From the NCBI RefSeq assembly GCF_023065955.2, contig NW_026623100.1:11571001-11635000 (forward strand): DNA of 64,000 nucleotides, read 5' to 3'. Positions 1 through 15,400 of the stretch are shown here, piece by piece. How positions within the stretch are numbered: the first letter of the stretch is position 1; each line of letters begins with the position of its first letter. This DNA is from Ursus arctos (taxonomy: Eukaryota > Chordata > Mammalia > Carnivora > Ursidae). The notes under the pieces were generated by a model. The model saw only the letters and a list, made by a program, of their open reading frames with translations. It ran no database searches and was not told where the DNA came from. The translations under genes and the position numbers were made by a program.

Positions 1-380
1 TGCTTAGTAGTAGAATAGTACGTCTATATAAGAAGCTCAGCTTTGGCTCGAGTCCTGCCTGATTACGTGATGAGGGAACAGCCATAATTAGGCACTTCAT
101 TCCAGCCTAGTGATTGTTGAATGAACAGAATCTAAGGAAACCATCAGCTGTACAGGGTTTTAGGCTGGTAATTGACAAAGCTATATGACTGTGGACATCA
201 ATATGAAGACATCTTTTTTATTATTTTCCATTATAGAATAATTTAAAGCTTAAACCTTCATGGGGGAGAACCTAGTTCATGGAAATGATTCTAAGATGAT
301 TGTTTTAAAGAACTATTTAATTGTGGTCAGCATTATTGGATTTTTTAGTTATTAGTTTATTTATTGCTCTTCTTTTTCAG
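1..380 (+). other. Intron upstream of the first visible exon
   Basis: AT-rich sequence. I see no repeat or exon in it. It ends in the pyrimidine-rich acceptor at 371-380. Confidence 0.7.
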
Positions 381-497
381 AAAATACTTCCAGGAGGAAA
401 TACATCATTTGATGTAGTTTTTCTTGCAAGAGTAGTGGGAAATGTAGAAAATACTTTATTTATTAACACATCCAATCATGGGGTATTTACTTACCAG
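381..497 (+). CDS. TMEM131: TMEM131 exon 1 of window
   Basis: 117 nt, 39 codons, phase 0 in and phase 0 out. The acceptor is tctttttcag and the donor is ccag|gtaaga. It encodes [20 protein letters not shown] through GVFTYQ, the C-terminal part of the N-terminal TMEM131/PapD-like domain. Two sequons (NTS twice) fit a lumenal location. The upstream reading frame continues open to 321 only because of intron sequence; the polypyrimidine-AG at 371-380 sets the exon start. Confidence 0.93.
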
Positions 498-3400
498 GTA
501 AGAACCGGGATTAAAACTTTCATTTATTTATGCTCATCTCTGACGTATCATATGACAGCCTATCAAGAACTCTCTTTAAAAACTCAGGGATAATAGACTT
601 AGAGCATTTTTACTCACTGTGGTTATCTATGACTATCCCTATTCAAATCAGACTGAAGAGTTTTTTAAAGCTACAGCTAAAGCATTAATGTAAGATTGGT
701 TAGCAAAATAATAGTAAAAATATTGTACACTGACTAAATTTTTTTAAAATTTTGCACGTTGATGAAGCATACTTGATATTAGTTTTAAGATTAAAATATA
801 CATGCCTGCTTTTCTTTAGTAAATGATTATTTAAAATTTGTTCTTTTTATGTGTAATTGTTTAGGTTATTAAAAGCTGTTAATGTTTTATGAATCAAGAT
901 TTTTGTATATCAAGGTTATCAAGATTTTTAAGAAGAATTGCTTATATGGCACTATACTACATACCTTACATGCATTTATGCCTGCATTATAGATACCATT
1001 ATCCTCATTTTTTTAGATAAGGAAGGTGAAGTTTAGAAAGTCTAAATAATTGGTTCAAATTATGCTACCAGTAGGTTATTGAGCAGGGATTCAAACCCAT
1101 GTCTTGCACCTACAAAGACCATCCTAGTAACTACTGTGTTATACTGCGCTTGGAGCACATTGGTTTAACTCCTTACTTAGCTAATGTCTTAGTTGACAGT
1201 TTTTATGATTTTGTTTTCAACAGTCTTCTCCAGGACCCAGAACGTACCGTGTATCTTGAAAATTAGCGTCAGAGTAAACTGATTAGTCAGGCACTTGTGT
1301 TTATGTATGGTGAATAAGTCTTTAATGGTTGTTTAGTAGGCAGCCTGCAAAGATGAGTAACTTTGAAGTGCCGTATAGATGACACTCATTTAACAAGCTC
1401 CTGCTGAGTATGTGAAGACTATCATAAGACTATTAAGACCTTTGCTCCACAGAGGCACCCCCAGTTGCCTGGGTGGTTGTGGCCAAGCTGGACTACCTGA
1501 GGGTTGTGATCAGGTCATCCTCAAGGAGAGCTTCAGTGTCCAGCTGTCATTCTTCACCTTTCCACATCTAGTCTTTCACAAAGTCCCCCACCTAAATATA
1601 TCTTGAGTCTGTATACCTCTGTCCTCTTACTGCCACTGCTTTCTTCTAAGCCATTGCTTCTCACTGGATGACACAGTATCCTCCAACAGAACCTTGCACC
1701 TCTCCAGTCCCTACCATAGGCCATCATTCACTGTAATCATAGTGACCTTCTGTGAACATAAATCATATCTAGTCAACTTCCCCATGGAAATCCTAATGTT
1801 GTCGCATTGCTCTTAGAGCAAAATGTAAACCTCTGACTAAGGCCAACAAGGCTCTGAGGTTCTGACTCCCATATAGCCCTCCTACCTCATCCCATTTGAC
1901 CCTTCTTCTCATCTTATTCCTGGTCTTCAAACAAGTTAACCCCTTTCCTGCCTTATGTCCTCTGTATACTTCCCCTTGCCTGAATACACTCTCATTGCTG
2001 GCTTTTTTTTCTCATCTTGCTGGTGACATCAGCTCACATCACTTCCCCAGAGAATATTGCCCTGACGATGCTCTCTAAAAGAATATTTCCAGCCTCACCC
2101 CATCCAGTTATTCTATATCACATTACCTGTTTTTTAGAACTTTTTTATTGTTATCTAGTCTGCCTCTCATGCTAGAATATAAGCTTTATGACAGGCATAT
2201 TATCTTTCTTATTCACTATTAAATCACTCACTATGTATATATTTGTGCCTAGCACATCATGGGTACTTAATAAATATTTGTCATTTGAATGACTGGCTCA
2301 CCCTGTTTAGTCAATCAACCCAGGGCCTTGCCTTCCCATGTGGGTATGACCTGGATACCTAAATCCATCTCCGTATGGTCGGAGTAAGGAAATCTTTTGA
2401 TTCCCTATTTTCTTCTTTTCTCTATTCTATGAGCTTATGAAGTACTGCTATCATTTTAATTTCTGAGATATTATAGAAATAATTCTGAATACACATATAT
2501 ATGTAGTAAATCAAGTATGTAGCCAAATCAAGTATAGAAACTACATGTGTGATCTTTTTAAAGGTGGTTAAGATTTTTCCATCTAAATAAGACTTACTAG
2601 TTACTAGTGAGTTAGTTACTAAAGCAACTCAAATTGCATTTTTTTCATCTTTGAAATAGGTATTTGGTGTTGGAGTTCCAAACCCATATCGATTGAGGCC
2701 ATTCCTTGGGGCCAGAGTCCCTGTGAATAGCAGTTTCTCACCTATAATAAATATACACAATCCTCACAGTGAGCCTTTACAGGTGAGTTTATGATGGTGA
2801 TGTTGAATGAGTTTCATTTTGGCAAAAATTAATACTTAGCATGAAATCTCTGTTTGTTAGAGTTTTCAAGACTATTTTAAATACTGGGGTTTTATGGATG
2901 TATCGGAGTGGGGGTATTCTTTTAGTGCAACTTGCTGTGGTTGGAATCTTGGATTACAATAGTCCAGGTATTGAATTTTTGGAACCACTTCTAAAACTGT
3001 GGTTTCTCTGGTATTAGAGTTTAATAGCTCTGCGTTTAACTTAAGAGGTTTCAGCTACACAAGGCCACTACTTTTCTAGGATAACATAAATTTTTTAAAA
3101 CACAGTTCATACTCATTTTTGGTAATAATAAGTTTTTGGTAATGGCAGCCTGGAAATTAAAGTCCAAGGGAAGGGTAATATAGAATCACGATTAAAAGCA
3201 AATTTATTTTTTTTATTATATTATGTCAGTCACCATACAGTACATCCCTGGTTTTTGATGTAAGGCTCGATGATTCATTAGTTGTGTATAACACCCAGTG
3301 CACCATGCAATATGTGCCCTCCTTACTACCCATCACCGGTCTATCCCATTCCCCCACCCACCTCCCCTCTGAAGACCTGTTTGTTTCTCAGAGTTTATTT

Positions 3401-6400
3401 AAAAAGTCCAATTCCTGATCTTAATCTGTTAGTACTGACTATTTTCAAGTTTGAAATCTCCTCACTAGTTCCTTGTCTCTTGCACAGTGGAGCGGCTGGT
3501 GTTGCTCCTTCATGTACTTCCTAAAATCCCCACCCTACATCCCCAGTGACTTGCACTATGTGACATTTGCTGCCACCGTAGCTTCTCATTGTGTCATCTG
3601 ATTGGAAGGTGACATGGTTACTTTCCAGAATAGTCCATAATATCCACACCCAGAGTTCTTTAGGACCAGTGCTGCAGGCCTTAACAGTAGCTTGAATGTG
3701 ACCAGTGGAGGGAAAACACTACATATTGTGGTAAACTGCAGAGCATTCGCAACCAAAATGGTTCCTGTCATCCCAGAACACACCCCCCCCCCAGTAGAAG
3801 TGTTCATACACAGATAAGGAGAAAGTGAGGAAGAGTATAGTGAGATTTTTAGAGCATGAATTGTGAAATTATATGCTAAATTAGCAAGAAAGGGGTTTCT
3901 CCCTGACACTTGGCTAACATTCAGTGAACAAAGCTAATAATAAGAATATTCTGCCCAAATTTTAATGATTTTTAGCTACGTATCTTCATTACAAAAGAAG
4001 AAAATGCTTTTCTGGGGCTCCTGGGTGGCTCAGTTGTTAAGTCTGCCTTCGGCTCAGGGCGTGATCCTGGCGTTCTGGGATCGAGCCCCACATCGGCCTC
4101 CTCTGCTGGGAGCCTGCTTCTTCTCCCACTCCCCCTGCTTGTGTTCCCTCTCTCGCTGGCTGTCTCTCTCCCTGTCAAAAAATAAATAAAATCTTTAAAA
4201 AAAAAAAAGAAAGAAAAAAAAATGCTTTTCTGTCCTGTTTTTACAAGTGAAAAGTGTTTCCTCTTCATCATCACTTGATCATTTATATCCTTTTGGCTAA
4301 CTTTAGGTAATGGTGTGTTTTCCCTGTTCTGACTAATTTTTATGACAAATAATAAAGAAATCTCATCAATTCCTGCTGCTTGCTTTCCTTGTCTGTTTTC
4401 AGTCAACTGATATTTGTTGTTGTTGTTGTTAATCTAGGATTTTTCCAGTTATTACATTTTAATGAAGAATATATACCACATTGGACTTTTCACCAGCATA
4501 CAGGAGAGCAAATGGAAAAACCAAAACTGCCCTCTTAGAACCAGTATAGATTATTTATCTGGAAGGCACTCTTAACCTGATGGTTCTATGTTATACTGTG
4601 TCGTTAGTCTTATCCTTAAATTTAAGAAAGTACTGTAAATAAGAAGTTGTATCTGATTTGTTAATTGTATATAAAACACAACATGAGTATGTTCTCACTG
4701 AAAAAAAGTGTTTACAATTCAAACATGTGAAGTAAAAGCCCTCTTGATTTCCACTTTTTAATCCAGTGCCATCCAACAGAACTTTCTTCCATGACGTATC
4801 TGTATCTGCTCTGTCCAGTACAGCAGCCACCAGCCACGTGACACTAATGCACAGTTGAATTTGTGCCCTAGGGTGGCTGAGAAACTGAACATTTCATTTG
4901 ATTTTATTTCAGTTATTTTAAATTTAACCACATGTAGCTGATAACTGTTGTATTAGCACAGCTCTAGTCCCAAACCCCTCCTCACATATACGATCCCGTA
5001 TGATCTTGGTGTCAGACGCTTTTCAGTGTGTTTGCATGTATATATGTGGACACACAAAAATAAACACTCTTTGTGCAAATCTCTTTTACATAAATTATAT
5101 TCTCAGTATATTGTTGGCTTCCTTTTTTTTCTATACATTGTTAAATTAGAAGAAATAGCACTGTACTTAAAATCAGGAATATGTCGCATTCCTAGTTTTA
5201 ATGTGATCTTTCCTCTGAATTTTATAATGTAGCCTTTTTCTGTCCCCATTTCCTTATTCCTTTTCCTGTAATCAGTAGTCTACCTTTGAATCTTCTGTTT
5301 CCATGCATTGTTACACTTATTTCCTTAATACCTTGGAAGATTAAACAAAATAATATGTGATGTCTTCTGGTTTTTCAGAAAAGGTTCTACAGTCACTCCA
5401 TCAGTTAAGGTGGTATCACTATTAATACAACTGGGCCAAAGGAGAACACTGTAATAAATCAGAAGGCAGGTAATAGGGGCGCCTGGGTAGCTCAGTCATT
5501 AAGCGTCTGCCTTCGGCTCAGGGCGTGATCCTGGCGTTCTGGGATCGAGCCCCGCATCAGGCTCCTCTGCTGGGAGCCTGCTTCTTCCTTTCCCACTCCC
5601 CCTGCTCGTGTTCCCTCTCTCGTTGGCTGTCTCTCTCTGTCAAATAAATAAATAAAACCTTAAAAAAAAAAAAGCAGGTAATAATACTCAGAGAAAATCT
5701 TAGTTCATTAGTCTTTGCTAAATGTATTACTTTAACAACAACATACACCAAAAACCTTTAAGTTTATACTAAAGTATTGTTGTTTTCCCTGCTTTGTCTT
5801 GTTTTATGTACCCCTGAATTACATGATAAAACAAGTGAAGGTCTTCCACCCATTCTTTTATTTCATCCCAAATTTGTATTTAATTAAGTGTATTCTTGGG
5901 GTGCCTGGGTGGCTCAGTCAGTTAAGCAGCCAACTCTTGATTTCGGCTCACGTCACTATCTCAGGGTCCTGGGATCAAGCCCTGCAGCAGGCTCTGTGCT
6001 CAGCGCAAAGTCTGCTTGTCCCTCTCCCTCCACTCCTTCCCCTAGTCATATACGCCTGCTCTCTCTATCCCTATTTCTATCTCTAAAATAAATAAAATAT
6101 TTTTTTTAATTTTTTCAAATAAAATATTAAGTATATTATTTTTTTAAGAGATGGGGTTACCTGCCTTTAAAGGAAAGTCTCCTGCCATGTGACCCATTCT
6201 ATCCCTAGGTATTTACCAGAGAAAAGAAAGCAGATGTTCACACAAAGACTTAACAGAAACGCAGTGTTCATAGCAGCTTTATCTGTAATGCCCAAAAACT
6301 GGAAGCAACCCACGTGTCCATCAATAGGTGAATGGATTAAAAATTGTGGCATAGCCATAACATTGAAAAGAAATGAACATTAATTCATTTTAATACATAC

Positions 6401-9400
6401 GACAACATGAATCTCAAAATAATTACACTGAGTAAAAGCAGCAGGAACAAGAGTGCATACTGTATGATTCCATTTACATAAAGCTCTAGGAAGTACAAAC
6501 TAATCTTGAGTGGCCAGGCGCAGCTCACTGGTTGCCTAGGGGGCGCAAGGGGGCAGAGAGAGACAGATTGCAAAGGACATGAAGAAACTTTGGAGATAAT
6601 GAGTATATTTAATGTCTTAATTGCAGTGGTAGTTTCACGCCTGTTTATGTATGTCAGAATTTGTCAAGTTGTGCACTTGATATATGGGATGTTCATTGTA
6701 CATCAGCTATATCTCAGCAAAATCATGAGTATGGATACAGGCCACAGAGGTGTTATTTACAGTTCCTGTGATTTTTGCCATCAAGAGAAACCAAATACTG
6801 TCCTACTGCATTAAAAATGTTACATATATCCCAGAATGACGCATTCTTCACTATTTCACAATTATAGTACTTGTTAGATCTTCTACTAAATCTTGATATA
6901 AATGTGTGACTAAAAAAGCGCTGTTACTATAAGAAGTACAAAAACTGTATTTCCATAAACTGTTTTTCCTTTGAAAAAATAAAAGGTGTTCTATGAATGG
7001 ATTTTCTTTAATCCAATATCTGATGTAACTATATTGTTTCTAAGTTTAATATTTGAAAGTTACCTTGTTTTAATAAAAATAATCACGATTGGTCAAACAT
7101 ATGAAGCACTGACTCCCACAATAAGACGTGATACTTATCCTACTTTCATATCTGCAAATGTTTTTAAATTTTTCTAAGACACAGGGTGTCAGACTTATTT
7201 CTGTTTAACAGCAAATCACTTGCATTGAGAATATGATTTCGAACTTAACCATCAGGTGCTCTTTTGTCACAGGTTGTAGAAATGTACTCTAGTGGAGGAG
7301 ATCTTCACTTAGAACTTCCAACAGGTCAACAAGGAGGCACCAGAAAACTGTGGGTGAGTGCAGGCGTATTGTTCTCTCCTGTGTGGTCACATGGGACCAA
7401 TTATTTTCTCAGATACACCAGAAATTATATACCACGTTTATCACCTGTATAAATGTGGGTGACTTTCCTTTAATTATATCTTAATTTTAAATTTACATTA
7501 GATATATTTGAAAATTGGATGATACAGGGCGAGAACAGTGTAAGTAATAATGTTTGGGAAGAGCAGTGAACAAAATTGGTGGGAGCTTTAACCCACTGTG
7601 TGGATAGGAAGAGAGTTCAACTATTCTTTCACAGAATTATATTGGTAAAGTTGTCTCTGAATATGATCATTTATAATGTGCTTTATACTAAGATTTTAAA
7701 AAAATAATAATAACCCTGTGGGAAGAATCCATTATATGTTTGAGGTAGAGAATTGAACATGCAGACTTATCGTTGATAGAGATGACATTTTCAGAGGGAA
7801 TGTAGTCAAGCCCTTGTGACAACTTAGGAGATTTTAAAAATTCTTAGGTGATCTACATCCACCTTTAGTATTGTTGAATATTTAACGCTAGTTTGTGTCA
7901 ATGCTTAGAGAACCACTTTTTCTTCAAGAACCCGGCAAATATTAACCAAATCAATGAATATATAGCAACTACCTTATTTGTAAAGTTTCCTGCCATAGGA
8001 TGGTTTTTCTTTAAATGTTATCTACTATGCCTTAATCAAAGAGGGGAAAGGCATAGTAAATGCACTTCCTGTTCCAAGGGCACTCAGATCACTCCTCATC
8101 CATAATTGAAGACAACAGACTTTACTGCTATGAGTAAGTTCTGAAGGTCAAATTCATTTATTAATTGCTCTATTAAACACACATAGCTCTTGTTCTGTCT
8201 TCTGACCAGTCTCAACCAAGGAAGGGATGCGGAAGGGACATTTTTAGGATGTTGACTTGCACAATTAGAAACAAATTTGTCAGGGATTTGGTTAACTTCT
8301 CAGATACAGGAACACATTAGCAGATAGAAATATGTAATGGATGGTTCATTTATATCCTTTCATAAAAATGTTTTGTCTTGAAATTATGTTATTGTTTGAA
8401 AAACCTTTGGGAGAAATAGTATATAAAACAATGCTTCAGAGGATTAACTATAAGCTATTCAATTTGTATTCTAATTCTAGATAAAAGAACTAAGAATTTA
8501 CTGTGAAATATAATTGGTATCTAATGAACAAACATAAGAGAATTCAGATTTCTAATTAGCTAAGAACTATAATGAACGGTAGCAGAGATGGCATAATGTT
8601 TTAATACTCCCAGTGGCTACAAGGAAAGATAAAGTTATTCTTATTCCTACAAACCTAGAGTAAGAAAAAAGTCAATTGGCCTTGACCTCACCCTCAGCCC
8701 ATTTACAGTGTACATAAGAAAAGCCCAGAGACCAAGTCAGCTCCCTAGAGATGGGGAAGTGGATGGTGCATCTCTAGTGGCCCCAGGAGGGTTCCAATCA
8801 CTTCTTTCCTACTTTGAGGCTAAAAAGTTAAGAGAATAGAGGTAAGTGAAGACCAAAAATTCTGTATCACAGGGATCTCCTCAAATATGCCAAAAGGTGT
8901 TTGCAGAGAAGTTCTGGTGGTCCCAAGGAAGCCAGATCGTTGTAAAATCAGGAAAAGAATTACATCTAAAAAAAAAATTTTTTTTTGCCCAATTAATCTT
9001 CCTTCTAGTGTATTTCTGAGTGTTCTCTCATTACAGGCCTGAAAATGTTTGCTATCTTACTTGCTAAGAGCCTTACTGAAAGCAGTTGGTGAACTCTAGA
9101 TTTTCCCAGGAAGCTTTGTTGTGTTCCGTTTAAATGAAAGGACAGATGGGTCTAAGCTCTCTAGGTTATTATTTAAAGAGATTCCTGTAGACTTCTGGAA
9201 AAGCATTTCCCTCCAATCATGACGTGTCTATTTGTTAGAGAATTTTAGGACTGAATTATATGCACAAGCATCATGTTAAAGAATAAATGACTTTACAGAT
9301 TAATTCTGTCTTTTAATGATAATTTTGCAACTGGCAATTTGTTTTCAGATAATTTTATTTCTTTCATTTGCTCAATTTTACAATACCATGCTTCACCAAT

Positions 9401-12400
9401 TCTAAGATGTGCTTTTTTTATATATATATATTTAATGTTCTTCAAAATTGGAGTGTGTTACAATCCATGGAATATATTTGTTTAAGTGGCAATGTATTTT
9501 TTTTCTTAGTAGGTATATGAAATAATAATGCATCTTTCAGTCATTCTCATCTTATTCACTAAACTGTGGTGGTTTTGCAACATTACAAAAGCTGTGCTAC
9601 ATTATGGTCTGTTAACTTGTCAGGAGATTCCTCCTTATGAAACCAAGGGAGTGATGAGAGCCAGCTTTTCATCCAGAGAAGCAGATAATCACACAGCCTT
9701 CATCAGAATAAAGACGAATGCTTCAGACAGCACAGAGTTTATCATTCTTCCAGTTGAGGTAGAAGTTACAACAGGTTAGTAGAAAACCAAAGGAGCTGCA
9801 AATGTGTTGGTTTTGTTTTCAGTACATCTTACTCTGGACAAAGTAAAATCTGATGGTTTATTTTCTCTCTTCCAAGCTCCTGGAATTTATTCCTCAACCG
9901 AAATGTTAGATTTTGGTACACTACGAACACAAGGTAAAGAAAAGAGACAATATTTTTCTAAGTCTTTAAAAAAAAAAAAAATCTCTCTATTCAGTGCTGA
10001 ATGGCTGGCTCTACTTTAGCTCCTTGGTAACTCAGCTTTGAAAGTTACCTTTCAGTGGGTTACATGATCTCGTAGAAACCTACTGTTGAGAACTCAGAGC
10101 CCTCACGGGTTCATACCCCATTCCTCTGAGGGACACCATTGCTTACCAGGCAGGAAAGCAAGATCATGAGATAAGTGAAGTCTTCTAAACAGAAGATTGA
10201 GGCAGAAGGTATAGTTTCTGAGTTTTTGAATCTAGTTTATCACATATTCAGTTATGCTGAATCTTTTTTTAATAGTAAAATAAAAGAAATAAAAAGCTTT
10301 ATTTCTGGATTCTTACTTAGAAATGGATTATTCTGTTATATTATTAATTTTATTAATTGATATTATTATTCAGTTAAATTATAATAACATAATGTTAAAT
10401 TTTGCCCTAGATGGTCAAAGAAAGTATTCAAATTCTAAAATTGAAATCACTGAAGTTACGGACTATTAAGGAAAAAGTGGAAATACTTATAACTTGGGAT
10501 TTCTGTGGCCATGTATAATTAGAATTTGGTTGTTTAGGATTGAAGACCCCTTTTCGAAAATTAGATTTGGTTTTAATGTGATAATTTCACGTTGCACATT
10601 ATTAATTTGCTTCCTTATGCTTTCCTGGAAAACTAAAAGAGTAGTAATAATGTCTAATTCCTCTGAAATATGTTTTGTTTTGTTTTTCTGGTTATTTAGG
10701 AAGGGCAGTTCTTATAACACATAGTATCCTATGAATAAAGTGACAGCTGTCTAGGAGTTAGGTGGAATCACATTCTTTTTATTAATGCTATCGTAGTTCT
10801 TTTTCACATTCTGGAATAGGTTCAATCTGACACCTAATAAGGTAAAAATTCTAGCTTGCTGTAAAGCACACCTGTTAAAGAAATATTTCTTTTCTTCAAT
10901 TTTAACAGATCTACCAAAAGTTTTAAACCTTCATTTACTAAATTCAGGAACAAAAGATGTACCAATAACAGTAAGTTTTTACCTGTTTTCTCCTAATTTA
11001 TATATTCTTTGTTTTTAAACTTATGACAAAGTTAAAAATAATTAAACTCTTACTCTAAAGTATTCTGTTTTATGGTGGCCTGGTGACACTTGGGTTCTAA
11101 GTGTGATGTGAGAAACCTATTCTGTCTCTAACCACCAGATTTTAAAGATGAGAAGAAAAATAGGTGATCAGCCCCAAGCTAAGTCTGAACCAAAGTCCCT
11201 GAGGTTCTTCTTCAGGCGGAGTCATATAAGAGGCTTGTGGATTCTAGTAAATCTTAGGCTGTGTGCCGTGTGCAAAGAAAAACAGGTTATGAGGATTCCA
11301 TCAGGTTTAGTTGTTAGACATAAGGTATGGGTAAGTAAAAAGGGGGGGCGGGTTCAGATGAGTATGGAAGAGAAATAATAATAAAGCAAAGAGATATGGT
11401 AGGTGACGTGAGAATGCTGTTAATATTTGTCCAAGGTACCCTCTTAACTGGTAGCTACTACAGCATACTAGATAGCAGACTACAAACCAGGGTCATCTCT
11501 TCCCCTCACACATGCACATTGAACAAGTGACTTTTAGGCCTCACAGTGGAATTGGGGAGCCATTACACAATTTTAGGGGAAAAAAAAGAGAAAGATATCC
11601 GAATTTTGCTTTGGCTCACAACCTTACCTCCTGGTGAAGTCCCCAAGATACATATATAGGGAATAATGGAAAAAGAAAGCAGTATATTTTTATTATAACC
11701 TGTGCTAATGTCAGAAGCCTAAATTCAGAGAACTCTGATAAAATGAGATACATCAAATGGGCATGAGACTTAAGGGACCTTTGTCTATCCATGGCCAAAC
11801 CCAGAGTTTACAGCCAGCTGGTAGAGTAAACCAAAGAGAGGAGAGTTTACAAACCCTAAATAAGGGAGCGAGAGACGGTCATCCCAGGTAACCATATTTT
11901 AATGCACAGTAACTGTGCTCACTGGTCGTAGTCCAGGCAGTGTCCTGCTGTCTGACCTAGTATTTCTTCCTGCTAGATAGAAGAACTGGGGGTATGGGGT
12001 CTGGTAGAGAGCTTCCCCCACTCTACAGTGGGCTGAAACCCCCCTTGGAGTTCCTGCCTGTCCACTGTTGGCAGGCTGAGAGAGACCCGTGATGCAGTTG
12101 CCTGGGTCAGCTGTGGTTCACACCCGTTCTCCTCAGGGGTTCTCAAGGGTTGGGGACCTCACCACAGATGACAAGGAACAGCTCTCTTGACCTGGCCACC
12201 CTGATACCATTGAAACAAAACACAAAAGCATGAGCAGCAGCATTATATCTCTTGTTCTTTTTATTTTTCTTCTTAAATAGCAACTTTAGTGCATATAATT
12301 TTATATGCTTGCTTTTAAAAATACATTCATTTTTTTTTTGATTCAGTGACTTTCTTGATTTTTTTAATTCAGCTTTTGAAAAGACTGTCATCAAAGTCTC

Positions 12401-15400
12401 TATGGAATGAAACTAACAGCACATTTTTCAGTAATGACCTTTTACAAAAGAAAATATTACAAGGAATGTTTCTGTTGTACGATTTCTTTGTAATTCCTAT
12501 TTATAGCAATAATTAATTACATGTTCCTAAATACGTAATGCTGATTGTTACTATATTGAGGGTCTAGTGACTGGTTTTGTCTCTTTAACTGTATTGACAT
12601 TTTCACAAGTCTGGAAAAATGAGCAAAATAAGAACAGTGTCAATGTTTATAAAGATTTGAGTTGTATGTATGTTAATATGAACACCCTTCTGGACAAGGA
12701 CTGTTCTTCAATAATATGCTTGTTTTCTTTGTTTGACGTTAAAATAGCTACTGTCTACAAAGGTGGTGGATAGCTGTGTTGTTGTTTTCAAATAAAATGA
12801 GTTGGGAAGTATTCTCTCCTCTTCTATTTCTGGGGAGAGTTTGTGAAGGACTGGTATTAACTCCTCTCAAATATTTGATAGAATTCACCAATGAAGTCCT
12901 CTGGGCCTGGGCTTCTCTTTGTGGGAAGTTTTAAAATTCAGTCTCTTTAGGCCTATTCAGATTTTCTATTTCTTCTTGCCTCACTTTCAGTGACTTATGT
13001 CTCCCTAGAGATTTTGTCATTGTGTCTCAAGTTTCTAATTGGTCGGTGTACCAGTGTTCATAGTATTCCCTTACAATTCTTTTGTCCCTGCGAAATAGGT
13101 AGTAACATCCCATTTTTCATTCTTGATTTTAGGAATTTAGTCTTTTCTGTATTTAAGAAGTGGTTTTGGTCAGTCTAGCTAAAGGTTTGTGACTTTTGTT
13201 GATCCTTTAAAGGAGGGCACTTGGGTGGCTCAGTCAGTTAAGCGTCTGCTTTCGGCTCAGCTCATGATCCCGGGTTCCTGGGATCAAGTCCTGCATCGGG
13301 CTCCCTCCTTGGCAGGGAGTCTGCTGCTTGCTCTCTCTTTGTTTCTCTCCATCTCTCTCTTTCTGTCAAATAAATAAAATCTTTAAAAGAACTGATTTTT
13401 GGTTTTGTTAATTTTCTCTATTTTTCTTTGTCTACCATTAAAACATCCTTTATTTAATGAATAAAGATGGTAGAGAGTAGGAGATCCCCTTTGTTCCCTT
13501 GCCACCATCATTCTCACATTTGCAAACTAAAAAATTAGAAAACCCATTAGTTAGATTTCCCTCCCCAACCATAAATACACACACGTTTTAGGTTTTACCA
13601 GTCAGTGAAATGCGATGGCCTCAGTATCACTGCTCTGTATTAACATTTTAAAATCTTTCTTTACCTGGAATTGTGATTCTTTTTGTTCAAAATTCTCTGA
13701 GTTAGTTTATCCGAGTTTCCTCTGTAATAGCATATAATTCCTTCTGCTAGATTTGTTTAGATTGTTTTGGCTACAACCTACTTATCTTCTTTGAACTTTC
13801 TGATACTGATTTCTTCTTTATCCCGGTTGGCTATGTAGAGCCCATTTATTTCATCCCTGGTCACGTATGTACCATTCCTCCCAGCCCTTTTTCTCTCGGG
13901 TAAGCTCGAGTGCTTTCTCCACTGGGCAAGCACCTCCTAGCCCAGCCTCCTGGCAGCACATTTGGAGATCCCTCTCTCGCTGCCGACGGCAGCTCTTCGC
14001 CTGTAGGGCAGACACTGGCTGTCATTGATGGATCACCTGGCTCTTGCCTCAGTTGGAGATGTCAGATAATTTTGTTTTTGTGTGTTCTCCATGCTGTTTG
14101 TCCATCTGTGGGACGCCATTGCACAGAGCAGGGTCATTATGGGAATTTTCATGTTGGGCAGACTTCATACCTGCAGTCACTTCTCCAAAGGGTTTAGAGG
14201 GTTTAGAGATTTGATGAGAAAATGCCTTTACTTAGCCCAAGCAATCTTGTCTAACTTTTTACATACAGTGAACGGGTCAAAACAAATGTCTTTTTTGGGA
14301 CACCTGGGTGGCTCAGTCAGTTAAGCGTCTGCCTTCAGCTCAGGTCATGATCCCGGGGTCCTGGGATCGAGCCCCACATCAGGTTCCTTGCTTAACAGGG
14401 AGCTTGCTTCTCCTTCTGCCTGCCATTCCCCCTGCTTGTGCTCTCTGTTTCTCTCTCTGACAAATAAATAAATAAAATCTTTTTTAAAAAATGTCTTTTT
14501 CAATAAACATTTTCTTTAAAAATGAAATTATCAATCATTAAGAATATGAATGAAAAAATACCATAGCATTCAATTCAGTTATAACAGAGAAGGAAAGAGG
14601 CAATGTTCCACCTTTCTCTTCAGGAGTTTTAGGATACATTATAAGTCAACATTTTTGTTCTTACTATGGGTCAGGCACTATGCGAGGTTCTTTGCATGGA
14701 TTACCTTATTTAATACAACAGTCCTATAACATACACAGGTTCCAGTTTTCCAAAGAAGGAAAATGAATCAGAGCCTTTTTTTTTTTAAAGCAACTTCTTC
14801 AATCATGAAAACTCAAAGTTACTTGAAAGTATGTTAGTATATAATGACACCAGTTGAGTCTTTACAAATATATCATTTTTAATTTCATATTTAGCATTTC
14901 TAAAAACCTATTGATCTATAATATCTGTCTGTATATCTGCATCTGTAGCTACCTGTGTATGCATTTTTTTCTAATATCCAGAGCCTAAACTCTGCCAGTG
15001 TTTTGGTAGTTTCGTCTTATTTCCTCATTCATTCTTCCTTTATTCACCCCGTAAATATTTAATGAGCGTCAACTATATGGCTGCCTCTGTGCTAGGTACT
15101 GAGAACACAGCAATAAATCAGACAACCAAGGTTTCCACCCCTATTGAGCTCACTTTTTAGCTGGGAGACTGATGACAAGTATACAACATAATTATAAATC
15201 GAACCAAGGTCTAGCAAAAAAAGAAACAGAATGGCATGTAAGTGGGGGAGGGAGATGGTTTAGATAGGGTTGTCTCTGAGGAGCTGACATTTGAGGTAAT
15301 AACTGAGGAGTAAGAAGTTGGCACCTGTAAGAGAAGCTGGCAGACAAAGGTTCCCATCAAAGGGAACAGCAAGTGCAAAAGCCTGAGTCAGGAACAGCTT

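Larger units (their letters stand above)
2783..7272 (+). other. Intron (4.5 kb)
   Basis: Holds an antisense L1 3' end (about 3201-3384), three CAN-SINEs, a hAT-like relic (4764-4961) and an old L1 3' end (6170-6735). A (GTT)n run lies at about 4417-4430 and a poly-C run at 3782-3791. The remainder is unremarkable AT-rich DNA. Confidence 0.65.
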